This document shows positions 1 through 8,188 of a stretch of 54,056 nucleotides of DNA, one piece after another. Below the pieces are notes generated by a model that was not told the DNA's origin, ran no database searches, and saw only the letters and a list, made by a program, of their open reading frames with translations. How positions within the stretch are numbered: the first letter of the stretch is position 1; every line of letters starts with the position of its first letter. Source of the DNA: Opitutales bacterium (GTDB lineage Bacteria; Verrucomicrobiota; Verrucomicrobiia; Opitutales; Oceanipulchritudinaceae); assembly GCA_016928295.1 (NCBI GenBank), contig JAFGLA010000021.1, forward strand, positions 1 through 54,056, given 5' to 3'. A program made the translations under genes and the position numbers.

Positions 1-647
1 ACCGCGCGGAAGCGCCCGAGGGGGTGGAGCCGCTGTGGCAGGTGCCCTACCTGCCAATAGACCCGCAGGACATCGGGCGCACTTACGAGGCCATTATCCG
101 CATCAACTCGCAAAGCGGCAAAGGCGGCGTGGCCTTTGTCATGGAGCGCGAATACGGCTTTGAAATGCCCAAGCCCATGCATCAGGAGTTCGGGCTGGTC
201 GTCACGGCCCGTGCGGACAGCTCGGGCGCGGAACTGCCGCCAGAGCAGATAAAGGCCATTTTCGACTCCGAATACCTGACCCGTCAGGAACCGCTCAAGC
301 TGATTAGCTGCGATGTGGTGCCTTCGGGCAGCGTTCCGGCGAATATCGAGGTCAATGCACGGGTCGTTCACAACGGGGTGGAGCAGAAGATCAGCGGTCG
401 AGGCAACGGCCCGATTAACGCGTTGGTCAAGGCAATCGAGAACGCCGGCTGGAAGCAGTTCCGCGTCTTGGACTACACCCAGCACGCCATGACCAGTGGT
501 TCGGCGGCGGAGGCTGCCAGCTACATCCGCGTGGAACGCATTGCGGATCGCAAGAGCTTCTGGGGCGTGGCAGTGGATGCGAACATCGAGCTGTCCGGCC
601 TGAAGGCACTGATAAGCGCCGTCAACAGGGCCTTGAGTTGCAAGTAG
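1..647 (+). CDS. leuA: 2-isopropylmalate synthase, C-terminal part (5' truncated)
   Basis: The frame is open from the first bases of the window, so this is the 3' part of a longer gene and the GTG at 24 is internal. The roughly 215 visible residues match the end of the long-form 2-isopropylmalate synthase, the first committed enzyme of leucine synthesis. The stretch with QSGKGGVAF followed by YGFEMPKPMHQEF is the typical linker into the LeuA dimer/regulatory domain. The remainder (about residues 80-207 from the GTG) is the alpha/beta domain that binds leucine for feedback inhibition, and it closes with the usual region near the stop. The catalytic TIM barrel lies outside the window. A 140-base gap separates it from uppP, so the two are probably not tightly coupled. 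Confidence 0.9.
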   Translation, partial: RAEAPEGVEPLWQVPYLPIDPQDIGRTYEAIIRINSQSGKGGVAFVMEREYGFEMPKPMHQEFGLVVTARADSSGAELPPEQIKAIFDSEYLTRQEPLKLISCDVVPSGSVPANIEVNARVVHNGVEQKISGRGNGPINALVKAIENAGWKQFRVLDYTQHAMTSGSAAEAASYIRVERIADRKSFWGVAVDANIELSGLKALISAVNRALSCK

Positions 648-790
648 CGCTTCGCTCGTCTAATTGGACCAAAGTAGTTTTATAGCACCGTTCGCAGTCG
701 TGTGATCGCGACTTCGGGCGGCGCTGTTTTTTAACAACAAGCGTTTGTGGCTTGCCCTAACGCTCTTAAATAAGCAGATAGAACAGCGAC

Positions 791-1783
791 ATGAGCCGGT
801 TTATGCGCAAGTTGGTCCCTTTGGTGACATGTATCGTCATGTTCGCCGTTTCGCTTTCTTGTGCGGAGCAGCCTCTGTTACCGCAGGAAGAAGAGCCGCA
901 AAGGCTCGGCTATTGGGACGCCGTCGTTCTCGGCGCCGTGGAGGGCTTTACCGAATACCTGCCCATCTCGTCCACGGGGCACCTGATCCTAGCCAACAAG
1001 GCCCTCGGGCACGACTTGGAACAGGGCGGCGGCGAAGCTGAAGGCAGCGTCGAACAGGGCAGGGGCGTGAACAAGGCCGCCGTGGACGCATACAGCATCG
1101 TGATTCAGGGCGGGGCGATTCTCGCCGTCCTTGTAATCTACTGGAAGGATGTGTCCGGTATTTTCTTTGGCATGATTGGGCGCAACCGGCAGGGCTTGCT
1201 ACTTGGGCGCAACATTCTGCTGGCCTTTCTGCCTACCGCAGTGTTGGGCCTTCTGTTCAATCCATGGATAGAACAGCACCTTTTCGGCCACATACCGGTC
1301 GCCGCGGCTCTCATCGTGGGGACTCCGATCATGCTTGGCGCGGAGCATTGGCGCAAAAAGCGTTCTCCAAGAGAGGAGGAACAGGCAGCAGGTAAGGATT
1401 TGCACGATATTTCTCCACTACAGGCCATGTTTGTCGGATTGTTGCAAAGCTGCGCCATGTGGCCCGGCCTAAGCCGCAGCATGATTACTATCTGCGGTGG
1501 TTACGTTATCGGCCTGTCGCCGGAGAGGGCAGCTCGCTTCAGCTTTCTACTCGGGCTTGTAACCCTCGGTTCAGCATCGTTTTACACTACTTTTTTGCAC
1601 TGGGACATAATGTATTCGAGCATAGATGCCGGTCCCGCACTGCTTGGCATATTCTTTGCAGGCATATGTGCTGCCCTGTCGGTAAAGTGGTTTGTCGGGT
1701 ATCTTTCCAGAAAGGGATTGGCCCTTTTTGCCTGGTATCGCATGATAGTAGCGGTTGCCGTTCTCGTGGTTTTCGGAATATAA
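791..1783 (+). CDS. uppP: Undecaprenyl-diphosphatase (UppP/BacA)
   Basis: This integral membrane enzyme dephosphorylates undecaprenyl pyrophosphate to recycle the lipid carrier for peptidoglycan and other envelope polymers. The family signature GAVEGFTEYLPISSTGHL (about residues 50-67) carries the catalytic Glu and Ser, and the second conserved motif appears near residues 220-235 as WPGLSRSMITICGGY. Several hydrophobic helices follow. The 330 residues exceed the usual ~265-275 because of two additions: an N-terminal leader of about 35 residues that looks like a signal sequence with a Cys (VSLSCAEQ), and a polar insert rich in Gly and Glu near residues 78-95. The start at 791 puts the hydrophobic leader in frame. 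The next gene begins within 50 bases of the stop. Confidence 0.92.
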   Translation: MSRFMRKLVPLVTCIVMFAVSLSCAEQPLLPQEEEPQRLGYWDAVVLGAVEGFTEYLPISSTGHLILANKALGHDLEQGGGEAEGSVEQGRGVNKAAVDAYSIVIQGGAILAVLVIYWKDVSGIFFGMIGRNRQGLLLGRNILLAFLPTAVLGLLFNPWIEQHLFGHIPVAAALIVGTPIMLGAEHWRKKRSPREEEQAAGKDLHDISPLQAMFVGLLQSCAMWPGLSRSMITICGGYVIGLSPERAARFSFLLGLVTLGSASFYTTFLHWDIMYSSIDAGPALLGIFFAGICAALSVKWFVGYLSRKGLALFAWYRMIVAVAVLVVFGI

Positions 1784-1826
1784 TCTGAAGGCACAAACAA
1801 GGTTCCATTCATTCGCATCAAACACA

Positions 1827-3320
1827 GTGACCCCATCAGTACTAATCGCTGAACTGTCTGAACTAGACCCGTATTCTACCGGCCTGGTATGCGGAGAGGA
1901 GCATCCCGGGCCTATCCTTTGTCTGCTTCAGGAAAAGCGTTTTGACGCGCTCGTTTTGATTTACCGAAACGAGCAGGCGGATAAGATGGATCAGATACGG
2001 GCAGAGCTGGACAGCCTGCACCCGCAAGTGAAATTTCGCGCGGAAAATATTGGCGAGCGCGGTTCTTCCGGCCATGCGCAGACGGCGTTTTTTCTGCAAT
2101 CGGTGGTGGATTCCGTCCGCACCGTTGTTCCGAACGCGGTCATAAGCGTTTTGTTGGACAACGAAAGTGCGCAGACCAATCTGGCATGGATGCGCATTGT
2201 TTACCGCAATGCGGGCATGAAGCTGTTGCAGGTGTGCCCAATGCTGCACGCCACTACTGCGAGGCCGAATATCGAGCTTATCGAGGAGTCCCCCCCTTTG
2301 CCTGTCTCGCACCGTGCCCTGCGGGAGACGCCAAAGCCGATGGCGGACGATATTGCAAGGAGTCTTGGCCTCACGGGCAAACATCCCTCGTTCTGCCAGC
2401 TTATCGACTCGGCAAGTTCGATGGCCCGCTTTGACAACCCCGTGCTGATTTGCGGGGAACCCGGCTCCGGCAAGACGACGCTTGCGCATTTGATCTGGCA
2501 GCTCAGCCCCAGAAGCGGGCGCAAGATGCAGATTGCCGACCCTGCCGATCTGCCTGACCCCTTGGCTTACGCCCTGCTTTTTGGAAGCCAGGATAGCGGC
2601 TCCAAGAGCGCGGCGCACAGCGTTTCCGGCATGATAGAGAACTGTGCCGACAACGGGACTCTTCTCGTCGAGAATGTCGAGAACCTTAGCGACCGTGTGC
2701 AGGAGGCAATCGCGCACTATCTTGCAAGCGGGGAGTTCTTCGCGCAGGGCGCAAGGCACCACAGCACTGCTAACGCGAGGCTGATTTTTACTTCTGAAAG
2801 CGATTCGATCGACAGGGCCAACATTGTCCCCTCGCTCAAGAACATCCTCTTTAGCGCCACCTTGAGAATCCCGCCTTTGCGCGAGCGCAGGGAGGATATT
2901 CCGATTATCGCCCTGCATTACCTCAGGCGCATAAACATGTCCTTGAAGAATGCCCGCAGCATCTCTCGCGACGCTTTGCGCAACATGCAGAAGATGCCCT
3001 GGCATGAGAATGTACGCGAATTGCGCGTCGCCATCGAGCGTGCCGCGCTATTCTCACCCAAGCCGGAGCTGGGCGCAGAGAGCATGTGTGTCGAGGAGGA
3101 GAGCGCGCCCGAATACGGTCGTAGTGTCAATCCGCAGCTTCCTGAAATAGGCGAGGGTTTCTCTCTTGAAAGTTATCTCGGTGACTTGCGTAAACGGTTG
3201 ATTTTGCGCGCGCTGGAGCTTTCCAAGGGCAACCAGAGCGAGGCCGCGCGCATGCTCCACATTACGCCGCAGGCCGTCCACCAGTTTGTGAAGTTTCAGG
3301 CCAAGCTGCCGAAAAAGTAG
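1827..3320 (+). CDS. RtcR-like regulator: CARF-like N-terminus, degenerate sigma-54-type AAA+, Fis-type HTH
   Basis: The 497-residue protein has three parts. Residues ~4-165 resemble the CARF-type domain of RtcR: an opening strand (SVLIAEL), then FDALVLIYRN, and a closing strand-helix ending in MKLLQVCP, equivalent to the RtcR stretch ending LLQTSP. Residues ~185-410 are an AAA+ module with Walker A GEPGSGKT (~210-217) and the conserved PPLRERREDIP region. The C-terminus (~450-497) is a Fis-type helix-turn-helix with GNQSEAARML. The AAA+ part is degenerate: no GAFTGA loop is seen, and the Walker B acidic pair reads Glu-Asn (282-283) in place of Asp-Glu. It may therefore be a ligand-sensing DNA-binding protein that does not remodel sigma-54. 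The start is uncertain: this GTG sits just before the first strand, while an in-frame TTG at 1755 would overlap uppP by 29 bases. Confidence 0.72.
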   Translation: MTPSVLIAELSELDPYSTGLVCGEEHPGPILCLLQEKRFDALVLIYRNEQADKMDQIRAELDSLHPQVKFRAENIGERGSSGHAQTAFFLQSVVDSVRTVVPNAVISVLLDNESAQTNLAWMRIVYRNAGMKLLQVCPMLHATTARPNIELIEESPPLPVSHRALRETPKPMADDIARSLGLTGKHPSFCQLIDSASSMARFDNPVLICGEPGSGKTTLAHLIWQLSPRSGRKMQIADPADLPDPLAYALLFGSQDSGSKSAAHSVSGMIENCADNGTLLVENVENLSDRVQEAIAHYLASGEFFAQGARHHSTANARLIFTSESDSIDRANIVPSLKNILFSATLRIPPLRERREDIPIIALHYLRRINMSLKNARSISRDALRNMQKMPWHENVRELRVAIERAALFSPKPELGAESMCVEEESAPEYGRSVNPQLPEIGEGFSLESYLGDLRKRLILRALELSKGNQSEAARMLHITPQAVHQFVKFQAKLPKK

Positions 3321-3356
3321 CCCTTACAGGCCCTGCCAGCCACTTCAAAACGCCGC

Positions 3357-4511
3357 CTAGCTACCTAGCTCCATGATGGAGAGGCCTATCTGATCTGTCA
3401 GCAGGCGTCCCTTTGGCGTCAGCTTCAGGAACGGCTCCTCGCGTTGTGCAAGCCCTTCCGCGCAAAGCCCAACTGTCAGCGCGTCGAACGCATCCCAGTC
3501 GTGCTTGGGGAAGCGGGTTCTTAGCTCTGGCATGTCAACGCCCTGAATCATCCTGAGGCCAAACACCAGCGCGTCTGTCGCCAGCATCTCGTCGTCGAGA
3601 TCCACTTCGTCCACGCGGGCCGGTACGCCGCAGTTAACGCCTTCGAGCCACGCGTCGAGCGATGGCGTGTTCGTCCAACGCTTCATGCCGAACTGGCTTG
3701 ATGCGGAAGGCCCCGCGCCAAGCCACTCGTGCATTCGCCAGGTGTTCAGGTTGTGCAGACACTCCCTGCCGGGGCGTGCGAAGTTTGCCACCTCGTACTG
3801 CCAGAGTCCTGCCTTGTCCAGAATCTCCCAGGTCTTTTCGTAGAACAGGGCCTCGTCCTCGTCGCTGCGTTTCTGCGTCTGCCCGCTTGTCAGCCTGTGC
3901 CACAGGGGCGTATCTTCCTCGAAAGTCAGGCAATAGGTGCTGATATGCTCTGGCCTTGCCTCGATGGCCTCGTTTAGGTCCGCCTCCCATTGCTCAAAGC
4001 TCTGCCCGGGCAGGGCGAACATCATGTCGATGTTCAGGTTGTCAAAGCCAGCGTCGCGTGCGGCTTTGATGGCGCCGTAAACCTGCTCACGGCTGTGCAT
4101 TCGCCCGAGAGCCTCCAGAATGCGGGAGTCGAAGCTCTGCACGCCCATCGAGATTCGGTTTACGCCCATAGCCTTCAATGTGCGGAGCCTTTCGGGGCGC
4201 ATACTCAAAGGGGTCATTTCCACTGTCCATTCCTGCGGCATCCCGCCGCACACATCCAGCACCGCGCTGCCGAGCCTTTCCATGTCCGCAGGGAGGAGAA
4301 TGCCCGGCGTGCCCCCGCCCCAGAACACCGTTTTTACGCGCCTGTGCTGGCGCAAAGAGTGAAGCTCCCGCAATACCCCGTCCATGTAGCGGGCAATGTC
4401 GGCGCGGCGAGGCTCGCGCTCGTAAAAGGCGCAGAATTCACAGCGGCGCGCGCAAAAAGGCACATGCACGTAAAGGCCCAGCTCGCAGGCAAACTCGCTT
4501 TGTCCACTCAT
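3357..4511 (-). CDS. hemW: HemW-type radical SAM protein (coproporphyrinogen III oxidase-like)
   Basis: Residues ~12-30 carry the radical SAM cluster motif CARRCEFCAF (CxxxCxxC), preceded by LYVHVPF as is typical of HemW. Further HemW landmarks are VFWGGGTPGILLP (SAM/Gly-rich strand), MGVNRISMGVQSFD and the GAGPSASS-like segment of the HemW-C region. HemW is a heme-binding chaperone that inserts heme into respiratory proteins; it is related to HemN, but HemW forms are often mislabelled as the oxidase. The 384-residue length fits HemW and not the longer HemN (~450). It is the last gene of a minus-strand run, 12 bases downstream of the coiled-coil gene, and converges on the regulator gene with a 36-base gap. 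Confidence 0.88.
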   Translation of the reverse strand: MSGQSEFACELGLYVHVPFCARRCEFCAFYEREPRRADIARYMDGVLRELHSLRQHRRVKTVFWGGGTPGILLPADMERLGSAVLDVCGGMPQEWTVEMTPLSMRPERLRTLKAMGVNRISMGVQSFDSRILEALGRMHSREQVYGAIKAARDAGFDNLNIDMMFALPGQSFEQWEADLNEAIEARPEHISTYCLTFEEDTPLWHRLTSGQTQKRSDEDEALFYEKTWEILDKAGLWQYEVANFARPGRECLHNLNTWRMHEWLGAGPSASSQFGMKRWTNTPSLDAWLEGVNCGVPARVDEVDLDDEMLATDALVFGLRMIQGVDMPELRTRFPKHDWDAFDALTVGLCAEGLAQREEPFLKLTPKGRLLTDQIGLSIMELGS

Positions 4512-4523
4512 GCTAGGCTCACT

Positions 4524-6026
4524 CTAGCGCCGTGCCCCGCCGCTTGTCGAGGGAGCTGTTCTTGTTCCCGTTTCCGCTGGAATAAGTGGCGCGAGAGAGC
4601 GTGCAGCCTCCGCCGCTTTTGTCGCGTCGTATGCATCGCCAAGGCCGAGCGGGGAAAGCGTCGCAAGCTGGCTCATCAGTATGGCCCTGCCGCTACTGAC
4701 CATGAAGCCGATGAGGTTCCCGTTTTGCGAGAAAACCAAGTCTCCTGCGCTGGGCGAGAAGGAGCCGAAGAGGCGGTTTGAAATGCTGTTTTGCACCTCG
4801 ATGTAGCGCGTCGAGGCTGGGCTTACGCGAATTGGCACCTCGCCGTATTTTTCGCCGTCCGCGGTCACTACGACAGCGTTGGAAAAGCGGAATGGCGCGT
4901 CTTCGATTATGAAGGGCGTTATGCCCGCCGCATTGATCGCTGCCTCGTCCGCGGGAAGGGCGATAATGCGCGGGTCGGTTTTCATGAACGACACGCTTGC
5001 GACTGGCCTGCCTAGCGCGCCCGGCAGGTCCATCTCTGCGCGCACTCTGCGCAGGCCCGCGAGTTTGCTGACGCGAAGGGGAGTGCCCGAGGATTCGGCA
5101 AGCGCCATAACCCGCCCGTTCGAATCGCGCACAAAGACGGTGTAAATCTCGTAAGCGGCGTCAGCGTCTCCGATTAGGGCGGCCTCGCGGCTTGCAAAGC
5201 GCAGCACTCCGCGGTTGTGCCGGAAGTTGTCGTAAATTGTGTTGAGAGAAAGCGGCGTAACCTGCCGGATTTCCTCCTTGATGGCGTCCTGTGTCACCTG
5301 CTGGGCCTGTGCCAGCTCGCCCACGTTTTCCGCAAGGCGGGCCGTAGTCTGGTGAGCGGCGTCCTTTTCAGTTCTAAGAATGCTGACCTCTCCCTCAAGC
5401 CTCTGCTGAGCAACCTGCGCGCTTTCGAGCTTTGTGGATAGAACGGCTTTTTCACGCTCGGCCTCAACGCGTTGCCTCTCAAGGGCTATCATTTCCTCCT
5501 TTGCGGACTCAAGCGCCTGCTCGCGCTTTGCGAGCTGTTCCTGCAAGAGCCTCTGCCTTTCCTGAGCCGCGGCGACTTCTGCAAGCATTCTGTCGCGCTC
5601 CTGTCTTGTTTGCGCAATCTGTTCCTGATGCGCGGACTGTGTTGACTTCAGCTTTTCCTGTTCGGCCCGCACGCTGTCTTCCAGCTTTGCCCGCTCGGCC
5701 TCCAGCTGCTCGCGCAGGCGCTGAAGGCGCATCTGTTCGCCCTCAAGGCGGGACTTTTCCTGCTCCAGCGTCTCGGCCCGGCTCTGCTCGCTCTCCAGCT
5801 CCCGCGCTCTGTCGGCGAGTTGCTGGGCCAGTGCCTCGCGCTCTTCTGCCTCGCTTTCGAGGGACAGCTTCAGACTGTCCACGATGTCGGCCGCCGCGCT
5901 CTCGTGCATCGTGGCCACGGGCGGCTCCGCCTTTGGCGGCTCTGGAGGCTGGCGGTCGAAACGCGCGAGCGCCATCATCGAGAGCAGCAAAAAGTCACAG
6001 ATTACTATGAGCAGTGATTTGTTCAT
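4524..6026 (-). CDS. MotB/TolR-like single-pass protein with coiled coil and trypsin-like C-terminal domain
   Basis: The 500-residue protein begins with one transmembrane helix (residues ~4-20) containing an Asp at position 11 in the context CDFLLLSMMALARF, which resembles the MotB/TolR helix that carries the proton-accepting Asp. A Pro-rich linker follows, then a long Glu/Gln/Arg-rich coiled coil (~45-245) with heptad-like repeats. The last ~230 residues are beta-rich and read like a trypsin-like fold near the end (SAGDLVFSQNGNLIGFMV resembles the region around the catalytic Ser), but no convincing GDSGG Ser is present, so it may be an inactive binding domain. No OmpA-like peptidoglycan-binding domain is visible. 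Its ATG overlaps the TGA of the upstream MotA/ExbB-like gene by one base (TGATG), indicating translational coupling. The precise function is unknown. Confidence 0.68.
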   Translation of the reverse strand: MNKSLLIVICDFLLLSMMALARFDRQPPEPPKAEPPVATMHESAAADIVDSLKLSLESEAEEREALAQQLADRARELESEQSRAETLEQEKSRLEGEQMRLQRLREQLEAERAKLEDSVRAEQEKLKSTQSAHQEQIAQTRQERDRMLAEVAAAQERQRLLQEQLAKREQALESAKEEMIALERQRVEAEREKAVLSTKLESAQVAQQRLEGEVSILRTEKDAAHQTTARLAENVGELAQAQQVTQDAIKEEIRQVTPLSLNTIYDNFRHNRGVLRFASREAALIGDADAAYEIYTVFVRDSNGRVMALAESSGTPLRVSKLAGLRRVRAEMDLPGALGRPVASVSFMKTDPRIIALPADEAAINAAGITPFIIEDAPFRFSNAVVVTADGEKYGEVPIRVSPASTRYIEVQNSISNRLFGSFSPSAGDLVFSQNGNLIGFMVSSGRAILMSQLATLSPLGLGDAYDATKAAEAARSLAPLIPAETGTRTAPSTSGGARR

Positions 6027-7744
6027 CAGACCTCTTGGCTGGCGACTTGTTCGACCGGTTCGGGTTCACCCTGCGTTTCAAGAATCAGCCTCCGGCGGAA
6101 GGGGCGGATGTGGACGATTTTCAGCAAGGCCGTCACGATGATGCCGAACAGCGTCGAAGCGTAGGCGGCGATAAGGCTCGCCTGTACGATGTTCATTGCC
6201 AGCATGACTAGCGATGCCACCGTGCCCGAAAGGCCCACGTACAGGCCCAGATCGAAGAGGTTGTCTTCGTTCTCAAGGAGTCTGATTTTGGTCGCTGGCG
6301 GGACTTTCATCGAGCGCAGGCGCGAAATCCTCAGCAGGCAGAACACGTACACGATTAGCTGAAGGAAAAAGAACAACAGCAGCGATAGCACCGCCGCCTG
6401 ATCCAGTGAGTTTGCATTCATGGCGTTTGTCTGTGGGATGATGGCCGCAGCGATTGCGGCACCTGTTTCAAAAATCATGGGACGGGCGGGATTTTCCGTC
6501 GAAAAGCGCAAGAGGTTAGGCTCTGCAACCATCCATAGAATAATGGTGAATGCGGAGGCCACAAAGACGTTTTCGAGGACCAGCAGCGGCCCCTTGCGGC
6601 GGTAGAGCACATGTGTCAGGACGCCTATCAGGCGCAATATGCGCGATATGGCAAGGGCCAGCGCGTAGCCGGAGCTGAACACAAGGAGCAGCTTCAGGTA
6701 GAACGCCTGCCTGGGGTTGTGCAGCGTGTAATCGAGCAGGAAATCCGGCCTTAGATGCCCGAAGTGACGGTCAGCCCAGCGCACGGGGGCTGGCGCTTCG
6801 TAAAGCTCCTTGCCCTCGTCAAAAAGCATTTTTAACGCTCCTTGCCCCATCGGAAGGGCGCGCTTCAGCGCGTCCATTCCCTTCTCAGGATATTGGTCCA
6901 GATACGCCATCATCGGGGCGCTTTCCTTGCAGAGGAGTGCCGTCGCGTAGATGTGTGGAAAGTTGTCCGGCTCCGTGACAAGGCGTCGTGCAAGGGCGCT
7001 AAGGTCTTCCGGGGAGTGCACGCTTTTGAATAGCTCGGCCATCTGGTTCCAGTTCAGGCGTCTGCCGATAGTCAGCGTCGCGAGCAGCAGCTCTTCGAGC
7101 CTGTCCTGTTCAAAGCGGTCGTTTCCCGCGGCCATGTTGACAATGTCCGGAATCTGCCGCGCTAGGTCCGCGTGCAGGTTGTCGCCCTGTGCCAGGAGGG
7201 CCAGAGTCAGGATCGAGGCGTCGAGCGGTTGTCCCGCCTTGCCCGAAACGGGCAGAAAGCTCTTCCAGCCTGTCAGATTACGCGCATTAAGCAGTTCCTG
7301 CACCGCGTTATTGGTGCTGCCCGAAAGATACTGCAATAGAATGTCTCTTCTCTTTGCGGGAAGCAGGGCGTCAATCACATTGCTGCCGCGTTCGGACTTT
7401 GGCGGCTGCGGCAACAGGCCGACGTAGGCTTCAAAGTAGGGCGCCGGGCCTCCGCTCAGCCAGTAGTCCGGCCTTTCGGATAGGAGCTTGAGCACGCGGA
7501 TGCGTTCGCGTTCGCCGGGCGTGCATACGTGCGTTTCCCAGAGTATGAGCGCGGGGCCGGTCCTGCCAGCCATCGTGTAGTCCGAGCATAGCTCCTGTAT
7601 GCCCGGCGTGTTGCTACCGGCTCTTTCCAACAGCAGGGGAGATACGGAGCGGAAATGCAACGGTATCCCTATGCCCAGCCACGCGAGAAGCGCGCAGGTT
7701 AGGCACAATGCCAGCGTTTTGGAAGTTAACCACTTGCCTGCCAT
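6026..7744 (-). CDS. MotA/TolQ/ExbB-like multi-pass membrane protein
   Basis: From the ATG at 7744 the protein has 572 residues. An in-frame start at 7834 would add 30 residues without a hydrophobic leader, so the internal ATG directly before the first helix is preferred. One N-terminal transmembrane helix (~8-28) is followed by a ~310-residue largely helical soluble domain and then four or five membrane helices (~350-545). The last two contain GLSGTVASLVML (~504) and LIAAYASTLFGIIVTALLK, matching the spacing of TM2/TM3 in ExbB, TolQ and MotA (GLxGTV and the following small-residue helix). The gene directly downstream encodes a single-pass protein with a membrane Asp, as expected for a MotA/MotB-type pair. 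The family assignment is inference from these motifs, and the large soluble domain is unrecognised. Confidence 0.62.
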   Translation of the reverse strand: MAGKWLTSKTLALCLTCALLAWLGIGIPLHFRSVSPLLLERAGSNTPGIQELCSDYTMAGRTGPALILWETHVCTPGERERIRVLKLLSERPDYWLSGGPAPYFEAYVGLLPQPPKSERGSNVIDALLPAKRRDILLQYLSGSTNNAVQELLNARNLTGWKSFLPVSGKAGQPLDASILTLALLAQGDNLHADLARQIPDIVNMAAGNDRFEQDRLEELLLATLTIGRRLNWNQMAELFKSVHSPEDLSALARRLVTEPDNFPHIYATALLCKESAPMMAYLDQYPEKGMDALKRALPMGQGALKMLFDEGKELYEAPAPVRWADRHFGHLRPDFLLDYTLHNPRQAFYLKLLLVFSSGYALALAISRILRLIGVLTHVLYRRKGPLLVLENVFVASAFTIILWMVAEPNLLRFSTENPARPMIFETGAAIAAAIIPQTNAMNANSLDQAAVLSLLLFFFLQLIVYVFCLLRISRLRSMKVPPATKIRLLENEDNLFDLGLYVGLSGTVASLVMLAMNIVQASLIAAYASTLFGIIVTALLKIVHIRPFRRRLILETQGEPEPVEQVASQEV

Positions 7745-8188
7745 GCTTGGGGAGACCTGTTTTGGAGTGGGGAGAGTCTGTAGAATGCAGGGCCTCGAAC
7801 GGTCTGACAACAGAACAACACAGCTTGTGCCCAAGGTAAACGAAAAGATTGATCAAGGGCGCTTCTATGTCTGCGAGTGTCTCTGTTGTTTTGACAAGAC
7901 TACTGACATCAGGTTTCAATAGGCCGCCACTAACAACTGGTTTCGTAGCGAGAACGAGGATTTGCGGATAGATGAGCAGGGCTCAAGCCCTGCACCACCG
8001 ATGCTCCCGCATCGGCATTGACTGTCTTGGGATAGGCGAATGAAATCGCCGTAAGGGCGAAGTCCTTCAAACAAGGAGGGTTTACACCCTCCCAGCCGCC
8101 GCAAAGACCGTTCGCACAGAAATCAAAGTTGTTAGTGGTGGCCAACAAGGGATGAAAACGGGGCTTAGATGCCTCAAACAAACGGAAA
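7745..8188. other. Intergenic region between divergent transcription units
   Basis: This 444-base gap separates the minus-strand membrane gene from def on the plus strand, so it must hold promoters in both directions. No convincing -35/-10 pair was picked out. Half of the gap is occupied by the inverted-repeat-bounded element at 7922-8143, which ends 45 bases before the def start. Short reading frames here have no recognisable product. Confidence 0.6.
7922..8143. repeat. Hairpin-rich element with 16-bp terminal inverted repeats (MITE-like or structured RNA)
   Basis: The ends 7922-7937 and 8128-8143 are inverted repeats matching at 15 of 16 positions (GGCCGCCACTAACAAC on the left). A second inner stem pairs 7961-7967 with 8099-8105. 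Between them lie four perfect short hairpins: 7976-7993 (GCAGGGCT/AGCCCTGC), 7998-8015 (CCGATGC/GCATCGG), 8035-8050 (GGCGA/TCGCC) and 8075-8092 (GGAGGGT/ACCCTCC). The whole could fold as one multibranched structure on either strand. It encodes no transposase. It could be a non-autonomous mobile element, a repeat of the REP/MITE class or a non-coding RNA; no second copy was seen in this window. Confidence 0.6.

Noticed and set aside
1863-3005. A 380-codon minus-strand frame opposite the CARF-like regulator
   Set aside because: The plus-strand protein has Walker A and Fis HTH motifs, and the minus product shows no family pattern.
7922-8143. Integron attC site, because of the TAACAAC...GTTGTTA ends
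   Set aside because: The right end lacks the GTTRRRY core and the inside has several separate hairpins, not the single imperfect stem of attC; no integrase or cassette array is near.
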